A stretch of DNA of 21,407 bases from a virus. This document shows positions 7,442-15,607 of this stretch, piece after piece. The stretch's first letter is position 1, and each line of letters opens with the position of its first letter. Under the pieces are notes generated by a model that had not been told where the DNA came from, searched no databases, and saw nothing but the letters and a program-made list of their open reading frames with translations. The stretch is from positions 1-21,407 of IMG/VR virus record IMGVR_UViG_3300025146_000077. The stretch is one strand, 5' to 3'. The position numbers and the translations under genes were made by a program.

Positions 7442-8533
7442 TTAAGTGATTGACTTGGAGAGCGTATGAACTTTCACTACCCATGTCCCGTTAAGGATTT
7501 TGGTAGCGTGCCACGCCTTCCAAGCGATAGACCCGACTTCATCAAACATATCCGCCACACCCGAAGAACCGGGTTTCTTGTGGATAAGCATGACGGCCTG
7601 CTCTTTCTTCTCGTACATCTTGTTGACACCATCGGAATAAGCAACTCCCAGACCGATAGTACCAATGGCTTCCTTGCCATAAATATACGAAGTATAAACG
7701 TCATTTTCATCCGCAGACGTTGAAGAAGTAGCGCGGAATACACTGGAAGTCGATGTCGTCGCGGCAGCGGTCTGAATCGGGGCGATTTCAGACATGACCC
7801 AACGGACACCATTGATGGCACCAAATTCACCCACCAAGGTCTCGGTATATCCACCGTACTGCTCCACACCGAGGAATCCGGTGAGTTGGCGAATATCTTC
7901 CGCTACGTCTGGGTGACAGATACCATGAAATGACGAACGTACCGTAGCGGTATTGACGTTAGTGGAACCCGTGCCTTGAGCATGCTGCTTCATGGCGCTA
8001 TTGCGTTCCAGTTTGTTCACCGCCCAACGGATGTCATTGGCTTTCATCTCGGTAATGATAGTCGCGGTGGTCGAAACGCCAGAACCTAAACGAACCTGCG
8101 TGGCGTTATCGAACTCAATGCGGGCTACCGAGTTAAGAGACTCACCAGCGTTAGCACCCAATGTTTCCATCAAGTCCATCGTTCCTGAGTTGATATTGAA
8201 CAAATCAACTTCTTCCGTCAGGATGATGGCGTTACCGTACTTGGCAACGGCTTTGGTGATGTTGGTAATGGTTGGGCTGACAGCAGTACGACCTACGCCA
8301 AAAGAGAGCGTTGAACCCGCCGAGACCTCTGATAAGGCCGTAGTGACTGCGGTAAGGTTTTCAATGCGTCTCCATTTGACGGTGGCAGAACCACCCGCCT
8401 TCTCAAGCGTACCGGGGAGAGTACCGTTGAAAAACGGTAAAGTCTTACGGGCCGCCGAGAGAAGTCCGCGCATATAAACATTGTTTATAGGAGCGGGGAC
8501 GTTACTTGCAAAGTTACTGACTACTTGTGCCAT
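7442..8533 (-). CDS. Major capsid protein, N4-gp56 family type (363 aa)
   Basis: This is the shell-forming subunit of the virion. The protein has an N-terminal arm (residues 1-45), then KAGGSATVKWRRIENL (45-60), a TALSEVSAG segment, and a ITNITKAVAKYGNAIILTEE block (about 90-110), which together match the N4 gp56-type major capsid group. Its 363 residues fit that HK97-fold family. The order portal, scaffold, capsid supports the call. The ATG at 8533 is only three bases after the scaffold stop; the nearest purine-rich element (GAGG) is about 13 bases upstream, so the gene may depend on translational coupling. A strong terminator follows. Several long frames on the other strand here are shadows of this gene. 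Confidence 0.85.
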   Translation of the reverse strand: MAQVVSNFASNVPAPINNVYMRGLLSAARKTLPFFNGTLPGTLEKAGGSATVKWRRIENLTAVTTALSEVSAGSTLSFGVGRTAVSPTITNITKAVAKYGNAIILTEEVDLFNINSGTMDLMETLGANAGESLNSVARIEFDNATQVRLGSGVSTTATIITEMKANDIRWAVNKLERNSAMKQHAQGTGSTNVNTATVRSSFHGICHPDVAEDIRQLTGFLGVEQYGGYTETLVGEFGAINGVRWVMSEIAPIQTAAATTSTSSVFRATSSTSADENDVYTSYIYGKEAIGTIGLGVAYSDGVNKMYEKKEQAVMLIHKKPGSSGVADMFDEVGSIAWKAWHATKILNGTWVVKVHTLSKSIT

Positions 8534-8536
8534 GAC

Positions 8537-9232
8537 TTATATTAAACCTCGTTTCTTTTGACTCCACCAACGGTCAAAGTCTCCGTCGCCCATTTTCATG
8601 GCGTCTTCTCCTTCACCTGAAGGTTTTTGAGTAGTGGACATCGTTCTCTGTGATTGTTTGGCCGCACGAAGGTTTTCCGTCAACTGTGGGTCTTGCCTTA
8701 CCGAGAATACTCCCTGTAATTCGTTGGAAACGACTTCCAGAGCTTCTTCGAGAGCCTTGGGGTTCACCTGTCGGTTATCCCAGATTCTCTTGAAGATAGG
8801 GTCATCCCTATAACGCTTTTCGAGGGCGATTTCTGCATATAAGGGGTCAACTTTCAGCTTGTCGTTCACCTTGGCGACCGCCTTGTTCACTTCGGTATCC
8901 AGTCTCGCCTGAGTCGCCTCTTTGCGTATCGACTCCACCGTCTGAGTCAATTCCCGCAGATTTCCACTGAGTTGCTGATTCTGCATCAGCAAACTCGCCT
9001 GATACTGATTCCACTGATCCGGTGAAGTTACCGGGTCGGGAGCCGTGAAAGGCGGTTGCGCGGGATAAGACGGTTGATACGTTGGTTGAGGCGTTTGCGG
9101 CTGGGCCGTGAAATTCTGGACCTGCTGGTCCACGTTATACTTCTTCGCTACGTCAGCGAGAGTTTGGATGGCTTCGGGGGCCGTTTCGGTTGGGACAGGT
9201 GTCGGACTCTGTTCCTGGGGTAAGTCGCTCAT
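8537..9232 (-). CDS. Capsid scaffolding protein (231 aa)
   Basis: The N-terminal 70 residues are Pro/Gln/Thr-rich and look disordered. A helical coiled-coil-like middle follows (SLLMQNQQLSGNLRELTQTV, about 80-100, and on to 150), and the short C-terminus ends FDRWWSQKKRGLI with basic and aromatic residues, as scaffolds that bind the capsid shell often do. It sits directly before the major capsid gene, where scaffolds are normally encoded. AGAGG seven bases before the ATG is a strong ribosome binding site, and the start overlaps the upstream stop by ATGA (9229-9232). No protease motif was noticed. The function comes from composition and position. Confidence 0.75.
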   Translation of the reverse strand: MSDLPQEQSPTPVPTETAPEAIQTLADVAKKYNVDQQVQNFTAQPQTPQPTYQPSYPAQPPFTAPDPVTSPDQWNQYQASLLMQNQQLSGNLRELTQTVESIRKEATQARLDTEVNKAVAKVNDKLKVDPLYAEIALEKRYRDDPIFKRIWDNRQVNPKALEEALEVVSNELQGVFSVRQDPQLTENLRAAKQSQRTMSTTQKPSGEGEDAMKMGDGDFDRWWSQKKRGLI

Positions 9233-9432
9233 AAAAGTTCCTCTGGTTTGATTTTAAGAAAATGAAGCGCAAGATCGAAACCTTCACGCTTCGCTGAATT
9301 GTATTTCCATTCCTCCACATTATCGTTTTTATGGTTGAAAACAGGGACTAATGGCCTTGCTTCTTTGATTTCATTAAGCCATCTGTTGAATTCCGGGTCT
9401 TGTTTGAAACGGATGATTAAATCTTCAATCAT
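9229..9432 (-). CDS. Small hypothetical protein between portal and scaffold (67 aa)
   Basis: A 67-aa soluble protein beginning MIEDLIIRFKQDPEFNRWLN, with mixed charge and a predicted helical character, ending in FLKIKPEELL. It shares ATGA overlaps with both the portal stop (9429-9432) and the scaffold start (9229-9232), which strongly supports it as a translated gene in the head operon. There are no cysteine pairs or membrane segments, and no family is recognised. Its location suggests a small head-assembly or regulatory role, but this is a guess. Confidence 0.6.
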   Translation of the reverse strand: MIEDLIIRFKQDPEFNRWLNEIKEARPLVPVFNHKNDNVEEWKYNSAKREGFDLALHFLKIKPEELL

Positions 9433-11366
9433 TGAGTCACAGGTTCTTTATGGTCCATCATGGTTATCTTTTTACTCATCTCGGTCATTTTCATCTGATG
9501 TTCCATTTGTTTCATCCTGCCTTCCATTTCCATAACAGACATTTTTACATCCGCCATCATGGAAGCTTCTTGAAGTTTTGCCTCATTCACAGCCTTGGTA
9601 ATCGCCAGTTCCTTTTGAAGATCAGCAATAATCTGTTCATGTTCAGCCATCTTCTGTTCATATTCCTGTCTGGCTTGTTCAATCTCAGGCGGTAATTGTT
9701 CTTGCTGGACGTTCAGGAATTTCTCAGGATTCTTTACTCCGGCATCTTGATACATCTCTTTAAGAAGAGCTATTCTATTAAGTAATGGAGAAAATCCTGG
9801 ATCACCAGAAGCAAAAGCGGTAACTTGAGATGTTTTTTCCTGTCTTGCTTGTTCTCCCAATACTCCGCGAGAACCGACAATCTCGAAATTAACCGTGCCC
9901 GGAAGGTCTTCTTTGGTCGCTCGCATGAAGTCGGGAGCATCCATTTCCGGGTTATAGAATTCATACCCTTCCATGTGTAATTTGTTCAACTCATGCTGCA
10001 TGTAAAGATAGGGCCTTAAAGCGTGTCTTTCCTGTTTCGCCACAAACTCAGCCGTCCTGATTTCCGCTTTGGCTTCTGCTGTCCTGATTTCCGTAGCGGT
10101 CTTGTCCATCGCGTCCCCACCGCCACCGGAACGGATGGAATTAACCCCCAGACCTTGCTGAAGTTGCTGGATAATCAATGTAAGTCCTTGCAAGGCTTGT
10201 TCTGGTTCTCCAATCTTTATCTCTTGGAAAGAAGCCGTGGACTTGGTTCCTACTTTCGCTCCAGGGGCGATTAACGGACCACCATTCAAAACAAACTGCG
10301 GGTCATTAGCGTCATAGACAATGGGAGGTTCGGTTCGTAACCATACGGCGTCAACGTATTTATTCGCCAACTGTGAAGCCAACTTCTGCATGGGAGACAA
10401 TTTGATAAGCGGAGACGTGTAATACGGGTCTCGAACGTCCATCCGTTCGTACCCGGAATAAATGATCGAAGGATAAGGAAGTTCGTTAGGACCGTAATAA
10501 AGGATAACGTCGTTTCCTAAAATGACTTTGGCATTGGGTAAGTAAATATCCCCGTCCCCTCTTGAGATAACCAAATCTCCGTAGCGTTTGACCAATTCAA
10601 CATCAGTGGTCTCCACGTCTTTATTGTTGTTCTTTTTCTTGGGAATTTTGTCTATGTTTTCAGGGAACCATCCTTCACCTTGGGCAATCTCTCTCAAGAC
10701 ATATAAAGGTAGATAGTCAATGAGAATCATGTTCCCGGTATAAAACATATCCGTTCCTATGACTGAGGGAGCCGGGTCGGGGAAGGCGTTCCACATTGAA
10801 TACGGAACCCACACCGGAGAACCCATGACCTGAACTCCTGTCCCACCGTGGTATTTACTCCGATTCTCAAACCTGACTTCAGATACATATCCTCCATGAT
10901 GGAGGGATTCTTTAACCGAAAGCTCATAACGGGCTTTTAAACCGAAGTCTAAATGCTGTTGAGACATCAAAGCTCTTAAAGCCTTGTCGTTGAACTCCTG
11001 GTGTTCCTGATTGACGACTTTCTCACCCGTGTTAGGGTCTAAAGAGACGGGAGGCTCGGAATGAGATTCAAACCACATTCTTGTAGAGGGAAAAGTCAGT
11101 CTCATTACATCAGCGGTGATGATCTCTGAGGCTTTGGCTAACTCTCCCAATTCCATGACTGAACGCCATTCCTCATCGACAACCTGTTTGTCTTTGGTGT
11201 AGCGTTTCATGGGATTCATGGCAATTTGACGGTCTACTTCACGCCAAATCGTCTCATGCGTCTTTCGGAATTTGTCATTACGACGAGAATCCAGTTCGTT
11301 CTTGGTGAACTCCGCAACTTTATCCCAATCTTTTTTGGTTATGCGTCTTTTCTTTGTCTCAGCCAT
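9429..11366 (-). CDS. Portal protein (645 aa)
   Basis: This protein would form the dodecameric ring through which DNA is packaged and ejected. The N-terminal helical region (KKDWDKVAEFTKNELDSRR) is followed by a wing/stem-like core with FPSTRMWFESHSEP (about 90-104), GGYVSEVRFENRSKYHGG, PVWVPYSMWNAFPDPAPSV (about 182-200) and the helix SPMQKLASQLANKYVDAVW (about 325-343). The last 90 residues are a long Glu/Gln/Met-rich coiled coil with many methionines. Length and order (directly after the large terminase, before scaffold and capsid) fit portals of short-tailed phages. The start abuts the terminase stop (TAAATG), with GGA eight bases upstream. Good confidence from context plus overall pattern. 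Confidence 0.8.
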   Translation of the reverse strand: MAETKKRRITKKDWDKVAEFTKNELDSRRNDKFRKTHETIWREVDRQIAMNPMKRYTKDKQVVDEEWRSVMELGELAKASEIITADVMRLTFPSTRMWFESHSEPPVSLDPNTGEKVVNQEHQEFNDKALRALMSQQHLDFGLKARYELSVKESLHHGGYVSEVRFENRSKYHGGTGVQVMGSPVWVPYSMWNAFPDPAPSVIGTDMFYTGNMILIDYLPLYVLREIAQGEGWFPENIDKIPKKKNNNKDVETTDVELVKRYGDLVISRGDGDIYLPNAKVILGNDVILYYGPNELPYPSIIYSGYERMDVRDPYYTSPLIKLSPMQKLASQLANKYVDAVWLRTEPPIVYDANDPQFVLNGGPLIAPGAKVGTKSTASFQEIKIGEPEQALQGLTLIIQQLQQGLGVNSIRSGGGGDAMDKTATEIRTAEAKAEIRTAEFVAKQERHALRPYLYMQHELNKLHMEGYEFYNPEMDAPDFMRATKEDLPGTVNFEIVGSRGVLGEQARQEKTSQVTAFASGDPGFSPLLNRIALLKEMYQDAGVKNPEKFLNVQQEQLPPEIEQARQEYEQKMAEHEQIIADLQKELAITKAVNEAKLQEASMMADVKMSVMEMEGRMKQMEHQMKMTEMSKKITMMDHKEPVTQ

Positions 11367-12866
11367 TTAACCGTTCCAATTTGACATGCCAGAATAAATT
11401 TGTTGTTTACGCGGAGCGACGGGTTTTGTCTGGGCATGACGAGACATCATGATGGCGTATCTTGTCGCTGACATCAGATCATCTCTTAGTTTCACTATTT
11501 CTCCGTCTTTACGGTGATACATCCGCCATTCATCGAACCATTCCTTTAAATGAGAAAAGACTTTTAAACGTCCGGTCTCCATTAAAGTCAAAATCTCCTG
11601 AACACCGACCTCAACACCATTCCCCCCTTGTCCTTCTTTCTGCCCAGGAGCGGGGGGGTTGGAGAAAGGCTCCTTCCACATATTGACGCCTTCATGTCTA
11701 AACAGGTCGGCCATCGGCTTACCAGACTTGGGATCGTGTTTCATGCCGTCATGCGGCCAGACAACGGGTATCCAGTCCCCACGGGTCTTGATAGCGGAGG
11801 CTTGGACGGGGATTAAAGCTTGTGACTGTCGATAACAGTCATAGATGTAGAAAATCCCCTTATCCCTGTCTTTGGCTATCCAAATACCAGCAAAAGGATG
11901 ATCCCAACCGAAATCCACCGCGCAAAGTCTGAAGAAGTAACTCGGTATGTCAAAAGGCTGGCACATTAACTGTTCTTCATTGACCGGCCATACCAAACCT
12001 GTCCCGACCATCGGGATTCCTCTGGAACGCATGTCTCTTTCATGCGGAGGATACTGCATGAGTTTCTGAAGTCGTTTGTCCGGCGTCATGTGAGGGGCGT
12101 CATCCCATGTCGCGGTGATTAATGCCCAACCCGGCTTGGAGTCGTGCTGGACTTCATGCACAACTTCAGTCACACCTTCTTCCGGGGTGTAGGTCATGTA
12201 ACCTATCCCGTCCGTAGAAAGCGTAGACCGTTGCTGTTGTGACAGAATATCTCTGGGTGGTTCTTCGTCATCCCAAAATCCGTCCAATCTGTAACCTTGG
12301 AACTTCTTCGGGCCTTGATCGTAAGATTTAAAATAGACTTTAGACTTACCATCGTAAATCCCGTTGGTGTGATGTCGGACCATGGCAAACTCTAAAGCAT
12401 CCGGTACTCCCGCTTTCCGAGTCAAATCGTCTACGTTAATGTCTTCTTTCGGGATAGCTCCTGTCCCGATAGCCGCTTTATCCGCCGGGTCTCCAAAAAG
12501 CTCTCTTTGGCATCTGTCTCTGGTCGTTTCATTGGTATTGGAGGAACATAAAAATTCAACTGGATGAGAAAATACATGCCCTTCCCACCAAACAGGATAA
12601 CGACCTGTTAAATGAAAAGCGGTTTCACATCCTCCACAAAAACTTTTCCCCACTTGATTCGCAGACTGCAAAGCTCTTAGGATAGCTAATCCGAGTTTAT
12701 TTTTATCTGAATTAAGAGGTACGAAAGTCCCTCCACCTTTAGCGAAATGGAATCTTTTCTGATAGTCGTAAGGTTCGTAAAACTCTATTAGATGCGTGTC
12801 TTTGTATCGTTGTATTTCGCTGATGAGACTCAGGGAATCTTCGTCATTCACTGATAAGCCACGCAC
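11367..12866 (-). CDS. terL: Terminase large subunit (ATPase-nuclease, 499 aa)
   Basis: This is the DNA-packaging motor. The ATPase has a Walker A-like SANQVGKS (68-75) and a Walker B with its catalytic glutamates in LDGFWDDEE (194-202). The C-terminal RNase H-like nuclease has AVDFGWDHP (Asp318, Asp322), a PHDG (Asp373) and RDDLMSATRYA (Asp462/463), giving the expected acidic cluster. The start is GTG at 12866; no ATG or clear Shine-Dalgarno sequence was found, and GTG at codon 6 is an alternative. It is followed immediately by the portal gene. Unusually, its upstream neighbour is not a small terminase but a radical SAM/glycosyltransferase cassette. Confidence is high for function and moderate for start. 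Confidence 0.93.
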   Translation of the reverse strand: MRGLSVNDEDSLSLISEIQRYKDTHLIEFYEPYDYQKRFHFAKGGGTFVPLNSDKNKLGLAILRALQSANQVGKSFCGGCETAFHLTGRYPVWWEGHVFSHPVEFLCSSNTNETTRDRCQRELFGDPADKAAIGTGAIPKEDINVDDLTRKAGVPDALEFAMVRHHTNGIYDGKSKVYFKSYDQGPKKFQGYRLDGFWDDEEPPRDILSQQQRSTLSTDGIGYMTYTPEEGVTEVVHEVQHDSKPGWALITATWDDAPHMTPDKRLQKLMQYPPHERDMRSRGIPMVGTGLVWPVNEEQLMCQPFDIPSYFFRLCAVDFGWDHPFAGIWIAKDRDKGIFYIYDCYRQSQALIPVQASAIKTRGDWIPVVWPHDGMKHDPKSGKPMADLFRHEGVNMWKEPFSNPPAPGQKEGQGGNGVEVGVQEILTLMETGRLKVFSHLKEWFDEWRMYHRKDGEIVKLRDDLMSATRYAIMMSRHAQTKPVAPRKQQIYSGMSNWNG

Positions 12867-12906
12867 TTATATTTAGAATAAACGCCATTCTGAATTATTA
12901 TATGGT
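12867..12906 (-). promoter_or_regulatory. Gap upstream of terL with a -10-like TATAAT
   Basis: This 40-bp gap carries a perfect TATAAT on the minus strand (12902-12897), about 30 bases before the terL GTG. No good -35 is visible at 15-18 bases upstream. A weak 5-bp inverted repeat (AGAAT / ATTCT) follows but has no U-tract, so no terminator separates the sugar cassette from the head genes. A promoter here is possible, not established. Confidence 0.3.
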
Positions 12907-13845
12907 CTAGGCATATGCGACGCATTCCATACAAACTGTCCCGGTTACATCCTTACCCAGATGTGCCGCACGAAGAGCCTGAAATTCAGCAGAATTCCAT
13001 GCCTCCATGAATGAAATCTTATTAAGATCGCCCATGTGAAATCTTCCATCATGGTCGAAGCAACAAGCCGAGAGTTTCCCGTCCCATGTGATGTGACCTT
13101 CACAAAAGACGGCCCAGCAGGGTAATGGGTCTCTGAGCGCGGCGGCACGACCTCTGTTACCGGCGATGGGTTTCCATCCTTTGTCTTTTTCGGATGCGCT
13201 AACAAGATCAGCCTGATTGTAGAGCGGGAGGGCGTAGACTTCATCGACATAGGGTATAATTTCATTTACCGCTATCTCCATTTTTTGTTTTTGTTCCCCA
13301 TCATACTCGATATAGGAAGCATAGAGACCGCATTTATAACCGTTTTCTTCACGAATTCTATGCGCGAATTTGATGTTGTTTTGAATAGCCAGAAAGTATT
13401 TAGACTTTACTCTGGCAATATCATGAAGTTGTTCCGCGTCAGCGTAGTTATATGAGAACTTTAAAGAATCCAGACCCGCTTCCATGCAGGCTTGCGTCCG
13501 GTCTGGAAAAGCCAGACTTCCGTTAGTTGTCAGGAATACATAAGGAAATCCGATGTCTTTGGCATATTTAATCGCTTCGGGAAGCCACGGCACCATGAAA
13601 GACTCGCCCAAATAAAAAAGGCCGAGTTCTTCAACACCGGCCTGCATCATTTCCTTCGTGATTCTCTCGAAGAAACTTCGGTCTATTGTATCCACGTCCC
13701 TGAGTTTTTGACTTCTCGCACAGAACGTACAGGAAAAGTTGCAATTTCCAGTAAGCTCTATTTTGACTGACTTGGGGGCAGGTAATATGATATTTCTGTA
13801 TTCAGGTGAGATTCTGGTAATTTCGTCTATGCGTTCGCTAATCAT
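12907..13845 (-). CDS. Radical SAM / SPASM-domain enzyme (312 aa)
   Basis: The N-terminus carries KIELTGNCNFSCTFCARS with the radical SAM CxxxCxxC (Cys35, Cys39, Cys42), which binds the [4Fe-4S] cluster that cleaves S-adenosylmethionine. ELGLFYLGESF and YVFLTTNGSLA follow, as in SAM-barrel enzymes. The C-terminal part has CWAVFCEGHITWDG, ACCFDHDGRFHMGDL and a final CMEC (Cys305, Cys308), a SPASM-like set of cysteines for auxiliary clusters. Close relatives occur in surface-sugar gene clusters and in phage genomes; the substrate is unknown. The start overlaps the glycosyltransferase stop by ATGA, so it is co-translated with the sugar genes. It may modify a sugar or a protein. The family is certain and the reaction unknown. 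Confidence 0.88.
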   Translation of the reverse strand: MISERIDEITRISPEYRNIILPAPKSVKIELTGNCNFSCTFCARSQKLRDVDTIDRSFFERITKEMMQAGVEELGLFYLGESFMVPWLPEAIKYAKDIGFPYVFLTTNGSLAFPDRTQACMEAGLDSLKFSYNYADAEQLHDIARVKSKYFLAIQNNIKFAHRIREENGYKCGLYASYIEYDGEQKQKMEIAVNEIIPYVDEVYALPLYNQADLVSASEKDKGWKPIAGNRGRAAALRDPLPCWAVFCEGHITWDGKLSACCFDHDGRFHMGDLNKISFMEAWNSAEFQALRAAHLGKDVTGTVCMECVAYA

Positions 13846-14540
13846 TTTATGAGCTTCAGTTTGTCGTCAATCGTTTCAGCGGAGTAAAGCATCTGAGACT
13901 TCAAGATATGCCAGTCTTGATGGTAGTCACAGTTAGCGTATTCTCGGAACCAAGGCCCGCCTTTCGTATAGTGAACCAGACAAGCGTCTTTATCGTGTTT
14001 ATCGTAGTCTACGAGTAGATTCCAGTGTTTCGGAAGGTCTCCGATTTCTTCATCAGACAGCCATTTGAAACGATGCAAGTCCAACCCTGCTGCGGTATTA
14101 ACATATTCAGGCGTCAGACAAATACATTTTTCGTTATTGAAAAGCATGACTGAAGACCAGTTCTTGCGATCATATTTTGTCTGGATATGGTTCAGGAACT
14201 TGGTCGTCTCAGTCGGTTGGTGATTATGTTTGACTACTTGAATGGCATATTTATTATCACGCCATGCCCAGAGTTTCGCGGGGTCGTCTCTAACCACCAT
14301 GTCGCAATCTGAAAATATCGCATGACCTTCAAAGTTGCACAGATAAGGCACCAGGAAACGACTTATTGAGAAATCTGTAGACTCAAGTTCCCCGCGTTCT
14401 CTGGTGAATATGCCTTTTAAATTATCCCGGTTGATGAAGGTAATTGAGATAGGCATGGAAGAACGGGTTTGAAGGCTGTGAGCCAAGACGTAAGCTGTAA
14501 TGGATTCGTCCTTGTCGTAACCGATCATCCATCTAATCAT
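13842..14540 (-). CDS. Glycosyltransferase, GT-A fold, GT8-like (232 aa)
   Basis: The N-terminus WMIGYDKDESITAYVLAHSL is the nucleotide-sugar-binding start of a common bacterial/phage glycosyltransferase group. GIFTRERGELESTDFSISRF, the metal-binding IFSDCDMVV (Asp78-Cys-Asp80, the DxD motif), NWSSVMLFNN, EYVNTAAGLDLHRFKWL and a C-terminal VHYTKGGPWF follow, all in the family order. Length is normal. AGGAG nine bases before the ATG supports the start; it overlaps the upstream stop by ATGA (14537-14540), and the radical SAM start overlaps its own stop. It probably transfers a sugar, perhaps the one made by the two upstream enzymes, but donor and acceptor cannot be read from sequence. Confidence 0.8.
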   Translation of the reverse strand: MIRWMIGYDKDESITAYVLAHSLQTRSSMPISITFINRDNLKGIFTRERGELESTDFSISRFLVPYLCNFEGHAIFSDCDMVVRDDPAKLWAWRDNKYAIQVVKHNHQPTETTKFLNHIQTKYDRKNWSSVMLFNNEKCICLTPEYVNTAAGLDLHRFKWLSDEEIGDLPKHWNLLVDYDKHDKDACLVHYTKGGPWFREYANCDYHQDWHILKSQMLYSAETIDDKLKLIK

Positions 14541-15607
14541 ACGAATAAACTCCTGTTGATCGGTTGTGCATTTCCGATGTAAATGCCTTTTTCATGTATC
14601 CAGTCGGCGTTGACTAAATCACCGTGAATTTCATAGTGATACCATTTTACGGACGAAGACTTGGTGAAGTTGCCAGCGACAATGGGTCTATATTCAATCT
14701 TTTTTGCGTCAAACTCTTTCTTTATTTCTTCAATCTCGTCATTAACGATAGCAAAAGCAAACCACGAAGACTTTCCTGTTTCTTTCTGTATCCACCAGCC
14801 CCGTGACTCGCAGATGTCTTTCCAGACTTCGGCGTTTTCCCGTCTTCGTTCGATAAATCTGTCAATTTTCTTCATCTGCTCGATACCAACAGCTCCCATC
14901 ATTTCGATTGGTCTGACGTTATAACCGGGGTATAGAAACTCGTAAGCAGAGACTTTGGCTTTCAAAACATTGTCTTTAGGTAAATGCCTTGTCCACCCGT
15001 GAGACCGGAGACAAAGAAGCATTTGGTGGAAATAGTCATCGTCTGTCGTAATGACCCCCCCTTCCATTGTCTGAATATGATGTGAGAAAAACATGGAATG
15101 AGACGACATGAAACCGAAATTACCCGTCTTAATATCGGCGTATTCGGCCCCCATGGACTCGCAATTATCTTCCAAAACCTGCATGGAGGGGAACTTGGCG
15201 TAGTCGTTGGGATTTCCGAGAAGGTTTACAGACAGAATAAGTTCTTTCCCGGTATAAGCCGACTTTAAAAATTTCAGGTCGTAATTCAGCGTATCTTTGT
15301 CTATGTCAACAAACTTCAACTTCCATCCGTATTGATGAAATGGAGCATAAGACGTGGCCCAACTGACGGCAGGGACAATGACCGTTCCCGCGTTTTCCTG
15401 TCTTAACGAGTAAGCCGCTACCATCAGAAGATTCGCGGAAGACCCGGAGTTGACCATGACCGCGTGTTTCGTACCGCACCAATCCGCGTATACAGACTCA
15501 AAGTCAGATACTTTATTCCCCATCGTGTAATTACCGGATTTTATGACTTCTTGTAAGGCTTGTTTTTCTTCACTCCCCCAAGTGCTAATGGATAACGGAT
15601 AACTCAT
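14537..15607 (-). CDS. DegT/DnrJ/EryC1-family sugar dehydratase, ColD/RfbH-like with His in place of the PLP lysine (356 aa)
   Basis: This has the aspartate-aminotransferase fold of nucleotide-sugar enzymes: HAVMVNSGSSANLLMVAAYS (48-67) binds the cofactor phosphate, VLEDNCESMGA contains the ring-nitrogen Asp147, and the active-site segment is SMFFSHHIQTMEGG (171-184). In ordinary aminotransferases of this family a lysine stands at the position of His176. Histidine there is the hallmark of GDP-4-keto-6-deoxymannose 3-dehydratase (ColD) and of the CDP-sugar 3-dehydrase RfbH, which use PLP/PMP to remove the C3 hydroxyl. Next to a GDP-mannose dehydratase, ColD-type chemistry is most likely. LRSHGWTRHLPKDN also matches this branch. 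It overlaps gmd by 23 bp. Reaction assigned by motif and context. Confidence 0.8.
   Translation of the reverse strand: MSYPLSISTWGSEEKQALQEVIKSGNYTMGNKVSDFESVYADWCGTKHAVMVNSGSSANLLMVAAYSLRQENAGTVIVPAVSWATSYAPFHQYGWKLKFVDIDKDTLNYDLKFLKSAYTGKELILSVNLLGNPNDYAKFPSMQVLEDNCESMGAEYADIKTGNFGFMSSHSMFFSHHIQTMEGGVITTDDDYFHQMLLCLRSHGWTRHLPKDNVLKAKVSAYEFLYPGYNVRPIEMMGAVGIEQMKKIDRFIERRRENAEVWKDICESRGWWIQKETGKSSWFAFAIVNDEIEEIKKEFDAKKIEYRPIVAGNFTKSSSVKWYHYEIHGDLVNADWIHEKGIYIGNAQPINRSLFV

Noticed and set aside
7392-7484. N-terminal extension of the adaptor gene back to 7484
   Set aside because: It would read through the terminator hairpin and overlap the capsid 3' end; a GGAG six bases before ATG 7391 gives a better start.
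7466-8481. Long frames in other phases within the capsid gene (both strands, up to 161 aa)
   Set aside because: The capsid frame has clear family resemblance; the others are repetitive, basic or low-complexity and lack ribosome binding sites.
12876-12892. Inverted repeat AGAAT / ATTCT upstream of terL as a terminator
   Set aside because: Only five base pairs and no U-tract; transcription from the sugar cassette into terL seems unblocked.
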